From a virus, in IMG/VR virus record IMGVR_UViG_3300027770_000039, positions 46,974 to 110,973 of that record: a DNA stretch of 64,000 nucleotides; one strand, given 5' to 3'. Position numbers and translations under genes: made by a program. Below are positions 56,149 to 61,954 of the stretch, in pieces. The notes under the pieces were generated by a model. The model searched no databases, had not been told where the DNA came from, and saw only the letters and a list, made by a program, of their open reading frames with translations. Each line of letters begins with the position of its first letter. Positions within the stretch are counted from its first letter, which is position 1.

Positions 56149-56177
56149 ATTATACTCTAAACTTCAATTATTGTAAA
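56149..56177 (-). promoter_or_regulatory. Promoter of zinc-ribbon gene
   Basis: TTTACA, 17 nt, TATAAT, 7 nt, ATG, inside the end of the hydrolase gene. Confidence 0.65.
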
Positions 56178-56726
56178 GGGTGGTCTTACCGACATATTAA
56201 ATTTTGCAGCGGCTTCTAGTGCTAGCCTTACTCTTTTACGTGGAGTCTTAATGGCTGGAGTTGAATAGAATGATCCTAAAGATATTTCTTGTCCCGCTCC
56301 TTCTGCCATGTAAGGAACATCAGCTTCCCCAATATGAAAATCTGTATCCATTACAAAAATTCTACCAGCACCTTGAACAGCAATAATAAATACTCCACCT
56401 TCATCGCCGTCCTCCGTAGAACCTGGATTTTGATTACCATAGCCATGCTCTTTAAACAACTCTTTTATTGATTCTACAAACTTAGTTCTCATAAACTTAT
56501 CTAAATTTTTAAACCCAACGTTAGGCTTGTAAAGCGGAGGGGTCCAACTATATTGTAAAATTTGACCCATCCTAAAACTGTCTACGAACCCAATTCCAAA
56601 TTGACCTACTTTAAAAACTTTTGGATCTACTCTTTGAAAGATTAATCCTGTTTTTTCATCAGATGCAGCAGAGTCGCCACCTAGGAGGACTTTATTTTCA
56701 TGGATTAGGGCTACGATTGCAGTCAT
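56157..56726 (-). CDS. Ntn-hydrolase related to HslV/proteasome beta (copy 2)
   Basis: 189 residues. After Met removal Thr1 begins TAIVALIHENK, Asp17 lies in LGGDSAAS, and Lys35 in DPKVFKVGQ, matching the proteasome-fold catalytic positions; VFIIAVQGAGRIFVMD and AEGAGQEISLGSFY are later strands. It shares the fold and a YSW-x-PP motif with the copy at 43597-44139 (both read YSWTPP/YSWKPP). No ATPase partner is seen. Leaderless promoter upstream. Confidence 0.82.
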   Translation of the reverse strand: MTAIVALIHENKVLLGGDSAASDEKTGLIFQRVDPKVFKVGQFGIGFVDSFRMGQILQYSWTPPLYKPNVGFKNLDKFMRTKFVESIKELFKEHGYGNQNPGSTEDGDEGGVFIIAVQGAGRIFVMDTDFHIGEADVPYMAEGAGQEISLGSFYSTPAIKTPRKRVRLALEAAAKFNMSVRPPFTIIEV

Positions 56727-56733
56727 ATCTAGA

Positions 56734-56762
56734 ATTATACTAAATTTAAAATTATGTGTCCA
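56734..56762 (-). promoter_or_regulatory. Promoter of Ntn-hydrolase copy 2
   Basis: TGGACA, 17 nt, TATAAT, then 7 nt to the ATG. Confidence 0.7.
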
Positions 56763-57063
56763 GTTTGTAAGGGGATATTGATTCTAGCTCAAATAATGCT
56801 TGATCTAATTCAGACTTTAATAAGATTAACTCTTCTATAGCCTGATAATATTTATCTTTCCATTCAGTTAATTCTTTTTCTATTTTGTATAACTCAATTT
56901 TAAGGTCTTTTATTTCTAATTTTAAATGATCTTCTTCTCTTTCTTGCCGTCTAATTTTATCTTTTTTAATGTCCCTAAGACTTGCAATAAGGGCAGTTCC
57001 AACTCCTGATACTAATGCTGCTAGGAGAGCTAACGTTACTTGGCTAATGTTAAATGAATTCAC
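56752..57063 (-). CDS. Membrane-anchored coiled-coil protein
   Basis: 103 residues: one hydrophobic helix (VTLALLAALVSGVGTALIA) then a long charged coiled coil (LKIELYKIEKELTEWKDKYYQ). Such proteins act as spanin-like or lysis-accessory factors, but this is not clear. Starts at GTG after TGATATAAT. Confidence 0.6.
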   Translation of the reverse strand: MNSFNISQVTLALLAALVSGVGTALIASLRDIKKDKIRRQEREEDHLKLEIKDLKIELYKIEKELTEWKDKYYQAIEELILLKSELDQALFELESISPYKLDT

Positions 57064-57091
57064 TATACATAATTATATCATCTAAATTGAC

Positions 57092-57328
57092 CTAAACAAT
57101 AACCTCTGTCGCTGCAATTTCTTTTCCAATATATCTCTTTTTTAATATGTATTCCTTAATATGATCTAATCCATTTTGACGACCAGATAAAATTATAACC
57201 CATCTAGGCTCAAATTTTGAATCTATACACGTCTCACAAATAAACAAATTAATAGTAAGAAGAGCAGATTTTCTTATCACTAAGTTGTTTTTACTTTTAT
57301 TACATGAATAACAAAGAATTTTTTCCAT
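57092..57328 (-). CDS. Zinc-finger protein
   Basis: 78 residues: CYSC near residue 5 and CETC near 33, then an alpha/beta tail (PRWVIILSGRQNG). GGGGGAG precedes the ATG. Similar phage proteins exist; function unknown. Confidence 0.6.
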   Translation of the reverse strand: MEKILCYSCNKSKNNLVIRKSALLTINLFICETCIDSKFEPRWVIILSGRQNGLDHIKEYILKKRYIGKEIAATEVIV

Positions 57329-57349
57329 TTTATTCTCCCCCTTTTTTGT

Positions 57350-57372
57350 CTATGTAGAAATTTTCTACATAG
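57350..57372. other. Inverted repeat between genes
   Basis: CTATGTAGAAA and TTTCTACATAG form an 11-bp inverted repeat around a single T. An operator or mRNA hairpin; not followed by T-run. Confidence 0.6.
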
Positions 57373-57387
57373 GCTAATCTTAAATTT

Positions 57388-57693
57388 TTACATAATGTTT
57401 GCACTTTGTTTTCCTTCTAACTCGCATCTTACACCGTAAGACTCTATAATCTTTTTTATTTTTGATACATAATCAATAACTATTTCTTTTTTGATCCCAT
57501 CAAATTGTAAAAAATTATCTTCGTATAACCTTAGTGCCAAAAAGTCTGGATATTTAACTATATCCATTAGCAGCATTGATGGCCTTTTAATGCTATGAAC
57601 CGCTTTTTTCATTTCTTCTGTATAAAAGACTGGTTTGTTTGGTTCGCCCGTCCACTGATTTATTCCATATTTAAAGAAATTTTTATCAGACAT
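57388..57693 (-). CDS. Hypothetical actinophage-like protein
   Basis: 101 residues beginning MSDKNFFKYGINQWTGEPNK; small alpha/beta protein with two long strands. Overlaps the WhiB stop. I recall similar actinophage proteins but cannot name the family. Confidence 0.65.
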   Translation of the reverse strand: MSDKNFFKYGINQWTGEPNKPVFYTEEMKKAVHSIKRPSMLLMDIVKYPDFLALRLYEDNFLQFDGIKKEIVIDYVSKIKKIIESYGVRCELEGKQSANIM

Positions 57694-57994
57694 GTTTTAC
57701 CTTAAGCCTTTTCCAAATTTCTTTAGTCTTGTGGGTATTTTTTGTTTTATCTACAGACCCAGAATTTAAATAAACTCCACCCCAAACTCCATGTTCATTA
57801 TTTTTTATTGCGTAATCGTAGCACATTTTTATTACTGGGCAGGACAGACATGCCTCATCAATATTTTTTGCAATATTGTAATCAATCTCATATTTTTCAT
57901 AAAATAAATTAGTTTCCATACCCCTGCAGGCACCTAAATGCCACCAGTTTAAATCTTCTTTATCTATTCCAAGACTATTTAAAATATTTGACAT
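57686..57994 (-). CDS. whiB: WhiB-family iron-sulfur transcription regulator
   Basis: 102 residues. Four Cys (Cys23, Cys49, Cys52, Cys58) in C-x25-C-x2-C-x5-C bind a 4Fe-4S cluster, and GVWGG at 69-73 is the beta-turn hallmark. The Lys-rich C-terminus binds DNA. WhiB proteins are restricted to actinobacteria and their phages, and phage copies are known to interfere with host WhiB2. It overlaps both neighbours. Confidence 0.95.
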   Translation of the reverse strand: MSNILNSLGIDKEDLNWWHLGACRGMETNLFYEKYEIDYNIAKNIDEACLSCPVIKMCYDYAIKNNEHGVWGGVYLNSGSVDKTKNTHKTKEIWKRLKVKHV

Positions 57995-58208
57995 AATCTT
58001 TCTTGATCACCCACATTCCATTTTTAGATACAGTAACTTTTTCAACAATACCCCAAGAGTTGTCAAGGTACATTCCTTTTTTGTTACCCCACCCATTAAT
58101 ATTTTTTTTCCAAATATTTACAGTATAGTTATTCCAAAAACCTTTATTAAATTTAGAATTAAATTTTTTAAAAAAAATTTCGACTCCCTTTTCGTTTAAA
58201 AATAACAT
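57975..58208 (-). CDS. Hypothetical basic aromatic protein
   Basis: 77 residues from the ATG in TAATG overlap. Rich in Lys, Asn, Gly and Trp (KGFWNNYTVNIWKKNING..). Possibly a small beta barrel; unknown. Confidence 0.55.
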   Translation of the reverse strand: MLFLNEKGVEIFFKKFNSKFNKGFWNNYTVNIWKKNINGWGNKKGMYLDNSWGIVEKVTVSKNGMWVIKKDYVKYFK

Positions 58209-58804
58209 TATCGTCTTTCCATTTCCCACAGTTTTAAGTAATAGTTAGACTTAATTTTCATGTTAGTTTTATGGGACTGTTTGATATCATCTGAATTTGG
58301 ATCACATAGGTGTGCAAATATCATGTCTAAATACTCTCCTTTAGCAAAAGTTCTTTTTTCTCTCCAATGAACTTCATGAGTTCCAGAAAAAATTAATGCT
58401 TGATTATCTTGAAGTATATATTTTTCTTTTTCAACAACGATTGGCCAGTCCCCAACAATAAATTTTTTAAGCTGAACATCTAATGTTAAGACCTCTTTGT
58501 CAAACGCTACGTCATAATGTGGACTTAGAGATGGGTTAACTCCCGTGTCTAAGGTATATCTACAAAATTGAATTCCTAATATCTTTAAATTTTTACCAGA
58601 ATTTTCAAATGCTTTTTTTTCAACATTGTCCCATAAATCAGAATCTCCAGACTCTCTCATATCAAAAGCAGGAATATAATACAGTTGCTGTCCTACTTTT
58701 TTATTATTAACAATTTTTTCAATAGGACATGAGTCAACATATTCATAAATTTTATTTATTTGAGATTCAGAAAAAAAATTACTTATAATTCTACTGTTTT
58801 CCAT
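58208..58804 (-). CDS. 2OG-Fe(II) oxygenase-like (DSBH) protein
   Basis: 198 residues. His96-x-Asp98 (LSPHYDVA) and His146 (HEVHWREK) match the pattern of the gene at 50569, with QALIFSGTHEVHWREK. The two are diverged paralogues. Coupled with the next gene by one-base overlap. Confidence 0.75.
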   Translation of the reverse strand: MENSRIISNFFSESQINKIYEYVDSCPIEKIVNNKKVGQQLYYIPAFDMRESGDSDLWDNVEKKAFENSGKNLKILGIQFCRYTLDTGVNPSLSPHYDVAFDKEVLTLDVQLKKFIVGDWPIVVEKEKYILQDNQALIFSGTHEVHWREKRTFAKGEYLDMIFAHLCDPNSDDIKQSHKTNMKIKSNYYLKLWEMERR

Positions 58805-59538
58805 TAGTAGGTATCCAAGTGTTTATCTGGATCTCCAGGATTTATCCACAATCCCTTTGAGTCATTAAAGTCATATTTATTTAAAACTGTTTTACTTAAA
58901 TCTTTAAAAACACCTTCATTGTCTTTATCTGCAAAAGAAAATGTATACCATATGGGCATTGTGTATCTTACTCCCGAAGTAACCTTGGTAACTTCATGCT
59001 GATACACGGTTGGAAAAAGTATTAGTGTCCCAGGCTTTGGCTTTATGTCTACTCCATAAGAAGGGAATACAATTCTTCCGCCCTCATAGTCTTCACCAGG
59101 GTACATTAGGCCTGCAATATTTAATTTATAGTAAGAAGATTTTTCTACTGGCTCCCCGTTTGGGTGCAAGCAATCTGTGTGTAAAGCTGAAGCCATTCCA
59201 ACTCTCCATTTAACAAAGTGCAATGAATTCCATGGCTCTGGTGCAACTTCTAGATTGTACTTATCCATGTAATGTTTTTTAATCTCTGCATAGATCTTGT
59301 CCTGATACTTATTCTGTAAAGCATAAACGGTTCTGTTTTCTTGCTTTACACGAGAAAATCTTATATCTTTACCACCAGAAAAATTTGCATCATCTTTGTA
59401 TTGATCTAGATACTGTAAGATTAATTCACGATCTGATTTTTCTAAAAAGTCTTCAATTATAATAATATTTGATGGGTCTTGTCCTATCTTTTCGTAATTT
59501 GTTTTATACGGTTCCCATGTTTTGGCATCTAAGCTCAT
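58804..59538 (-). CDS. 2OG-Fe(II) oxygenase, prolyl-4-hydroxylase type
   Basis: 244 residues. His120-x-Asp122 (ALHTDCLH), the strand MYPGEDYEGGRIVFP, His181 (YQHEVT) and Arg191 (SGVRYTMP), all DSBH ligands present. Its EDYEGG strand matches the two P4H-type genes at 6391-7592, so a third copy of that subfamily. Confidence 0.9.
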   Translation of the reverse strand: MSLDAKTWEPYKTNYEKIGQDPSNIIIIEDFLEKSDRELILQYLDQYKDDANFSGGKDIRFSRVKQENRTVYALQNKYQDKIYAEIKKHYMDKYNLEVAPEPWNSLHFVKWRVGMASALHTDCLHPNGEPVEKSSYYKLNIAGLMYPGEDYEGGRIVFPSYGVDIKPKPGTLILFPTVYQHEVTKVTSGVRYTMPIWYTFSFADKDNEGVFKDLSKTVLNKYDFNDSKGLWINPGDPDKHLDTY

Positions 59539-60284
59539 TTGTTCTCCTTTTTTATTAAATTATTTGAGAAAAAATCATATATATTTTGCTGGTTATACAG
59601 CTCATCTTTAGAATTTACAAAGAATTTAAAATCATGTTCGTTTAAAAATTTATTAGTTTCTCCACACCAAGAAGTCCAAACTAAATTTATTCCAACTTGA
59701 TCACAATATTGTTCAAATGCTCTCATCGTATGAAGATATCGAATAGCTAAAAGTTGCATTGGCAAGTTGTTAGGAACGCTTGCTATGTTATGCTCTTTTC
59801 CTTCATTTACTTCTGGCCTGTACTGGTAAAATATTTTTGGCTTATATATCTGGTGTTCTTCCCAAAACCCTAAATCTCTTATCATTTCTGGGGCTAGCAA
59901 ACAGATGTTTTTTGGGTTACCAATACTTTTAAAATACTTATACAAATTTGGAACTATTTTATGTACAGAAGCTCCAGGATAAGATAGGTTAGCAAAAGTT
60001 TCTGCTCCAAAATCTTTGAATATTTTGTATGCCCAACCATCTTCTTCTTTTATATCCATAGGAATAGTTCTTTCGCAACCCGCAAAAATGATTTCTTCTG
60101 GCTGACCTAAAACAAAATCGTCACACCTTAAGCTATAATTATTTTTTCTATATTCTGCTTTACTGTCTTCGTGACCTGGTATCATCCATGTTGGATGGTT
60201 TTCTACCATAGGCTCAATTTTATTAGATATCCAAACAGAGTGTTTCTGCTTTAAGTCTTGCGATTGCTCTAAATATGACTTCAA
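59535..60284 (-). CDS. SGNH-like protein, C-terminally shortened paralogue
   Basis: 249 residues. EIIFAGCERTIPM matches the FGGCSETEG region of the gene at 52769, with the Ser replaced by Glu-Arg, and NLSYPGASVHKIVPNLY matches its YSLGKSGNGWHKIALSL. The C-terminal D-x-x-H block is missing, so it is probably not a hydrolase. ATGA overlap with the next gene. Confidence 0.5.
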   Translation of the reverse strand: MKSYLEQSQDLKQKHSVWISNKIEPMVENHPTWMIPGHEDSKAEYRKNNYSLRCDDFVLGQPEEIIFAGCERTIPMDIKEEDGWAYKIFKDFGAETFANLSYPGASVHKIVPNLYKYFKSIGNPKNICLLAPEMIRDLGFWEEHQIYKPKIFYQYRPEVNEGKEHNIASVPNNLPMQLLAIRYLHTMRAFEQYCDQVGINLVWTSWCGETNKFLNEHDFKFFVNSKDELYNQQNIYDFFSNNLIKKENK

Positions 60285-60369
60285 TTACACTCCGTTTATT
60301 TAATTACTAGTCTAATTGTACAGTAGTTAATGAGTGTTTGTCAATCCTTTTTTTATTTTTTGTCATATA

Positions 60370-60942
60370 TTATTTGCCACAAGTTGGGCATTTTTTGACA
60401 ACGGATTTAGAAGATTTTTCTTTTGTTTTATTGATTGATGTTCCTTCAAATTTAGGTCGACCAAATCCTACAATAGACACAAGAATTCCCTTTTTATTTT
60501 TCTTATAGGCACGAAGTTTTTTACAGCATTCTCCACCATTTCGCTGGCTGCCTTTAGCATCTCCAGATGTATTTCCTTCTACGCACCAAACGGTTCCGTC
60601 TTCATTGTCTTTTACAACAATACCAACGTGAGAAATTCTGTCTACGCCATCTGATGGAAAATCAAAATATGCAATATCTCCTGCTTCTGGATCTGCAATA
60701 TCTGTATCAATCCATTGCCCAGCTTTTTTAAATGCAGCTGCGCCACCTGGAGTATAAACTGTATTGGGTATTTTTACTCCTGCTTCATTTCCACACCAGT
60801 TAACAAATGATCCACACCATGGCTGGAAGTCTGCTTTTGTATATTTACCGTACTTAGTTTCATTATCTTTTGGTCCTTCAATGTATCCAACTTCAGCAAG
60901 TGCTACTTCAACAAGCTTATCTGCTGTTCCTTTATCTGACAT
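60370..60942 (-). CDS. Endolysin, CHAP-domain amidase/peptidase
   Basis: 190 residues. Catalytic Cys43 (FQPWCGSFVNW), His105 (ISHVGIV) and a polar residue in VEGNTSG near 122-124 match CHAP peptidases that cut peptidoglycan cross-links or amide bonds. The C-terminal 30 residues are basic and end in a CPTCGK zinc-like motif, a likely cell-wall binding tail. Followed by the presumed holin. Confidence 0.88.
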   Translation of the reverse strand: MSDKGTADKLVEVALAEVGYIEGPKDNETKYGKYTKADFQPWCGSFVNWCGNEAGVKIPNTVYTPGGAAAFKKAGQWIDTDIADPEAGDIAYFDFPSDGVDRISHVGIVVKDNEDGTVWCVEGNTSGDAKGSQRNGGECCKKLRAYKKNKKGILVSIVGFGRPKFEGTSINKTKEKSSKSVVKKCPTCGK

Positions 60943-61148
60943 TATTTTACCTTACTCCCAAATTTTGCCCATACTCTTTCGTGAATAAAATATCCAAGGG
61001 CTTCCCAACCTATATATATCAGTGCTCCAAGGCTTGCGTATTCCCACTCACTAGTAAATAGATAAATAACTCCAGCAACACCTACAAGGTGAAAAGTTTC
61101 CCAACTTAATGTTTTAATAAGTGTTTTTTTAGTTGAATCTTTAGACAT
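60942..61148 (-). CDS. DUF2061-like membrane protein, probable holin
   Basis: 68 residues from the ATG in TAATG overlap. STKKTLIKTLSWETFHLVGV then two transmembrane helices fit DUF2061, a two-helix family used as holins in some phages. Directly upstream of the endolysin. Confidence 0.65.
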   Translation of the reverse strand: MSKDSTKKTLIKTLSWETFHLVGVAGVIYLFTSEWEYASLGALIYIGWEALGYFIHERVWAKFGSKVK

Positions 61149-61555
61149 TATTTGTCCCAATTCGTGTCTACTGGTTGTTCCTCTGGCATAGCACCATCAG
61201 GCTTGTTCAATCTACGTGCTTTTGCTTCATCAATTTCTGATTCTAATTTTTTGTCTGCTTGTGTATTTTTTGCGTCAACTTCTTTATTAGCAATTTGTGC
61301 TGCCATTACATCTTTTGCTCCAGATGATCCAATTAGTAACCCAGCAAGTGTTCCTGTAATAAATGTTGCAACGCTTCCAAGAACGTTAAAGAACATTTTA
61401 TCGTTTTCTGATTGACCAGTAACTGGCTGTGTAACAAATATTAACGCATACATAATTCCTGTTGCTGTAATAAATAGAATTGATCCTAGAGTTATACCTA
61501 AAATAAATTTAAGTCTTGCGTCTAAGTCTTGCGGTGATAATCTTTCTTTAGCCAT
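61148..61555 (-). CDS. Membrane protein of lysis cassette
   Basis: 135 residues with two hydrophobic helices (about 11-33 and 51-71), then a charged C-terminal tail (ANKEVDAKNTQADKKLESEI). Could be a second holin, spanin-type or antiholin. Confidence 0.65.
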   Translation of the reverse strand: MAKERLSPQDLDARLKFILGITLGSILFITATGIMYALIFVTQPVTGQSENDKMFFNVLGSVATFITGTLAGLLIGSSGAKDVMAAQIANKEVDAKNTQADKKLESEIDEAKARRLNKPDGAMPEEQPVDTNWDK

Positions 61556-61745
61556 TTATTGGCTCCTTAATCTCTACTAAGTCTTCTGGACAAGCCCCGT
61601 TAGCTGTACAGATTGGTGGTTTGCACTCTGCTGATTCCCAATTCATTGGATCTTGACATGGATAACGATAATGACCGTCATACTTGCATCCAGATAATGA
61701 TAGCATTATTAAGCCAAATAAAGCAATGGGAATTAATTTTTTCAT
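61548..61745 (-). CDS. Small lipoprotein
   Basis: 65 residues with a lipobox (LSGC) at Cys20 and Cys-rich remainder (CQDP, CKPPIC). TGATATAAT ends 6 nt before the ATG. Possibly a superinfection-exclusion or spanin-like lipoprotein. Confidence 0.65.
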   Translation of the reverse strand: MKKLIPIALFGLIMLSLSGCKYDGHYRYPCQDPMNWESAECKPPICTANGACPEDLVEIKEPING

Positions 61746-61761
61746 ATCCCAATTATATCAT

Positions 61762-61953
61762 TTATTCGTCTTTTTCTGATTTTTCTCTTATTCCAATGGT
61801 TAAAAACCATAGGGCTACTGAGGCTATAGTTACATAACCTACTACTGTTTTTGCGCTGCCCTCAAGTACTACCCAGGCTACAAAAAATCCTAGGAATGTA
61901 AAGTTTTCATTTAGGGCCGCAAAGCCCCATTTTTTTAACCAGTTCATATTCAT
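61762..61953 (-). CDS. Small membrane protein
   Basis: 63 residues with two hydrophobic segments (FLGFFVAWVVLEG, VGYVTIASVALWFLTIG). The first ATG has GGAAGG 6 nt before it; the second ATG would be leaderless because TATAAT sits 6 nt before it. The -10-like sequence overlaps the previous stop. Confidence 0.6.
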   Translation of the reverse strand: MNMNWLKKWGFAALNENFTFLGFFVAWVVLEGSAKTVVGYVTIASVALWFLTIGIREKSEKDE

Positions 61954-61954
61954 A

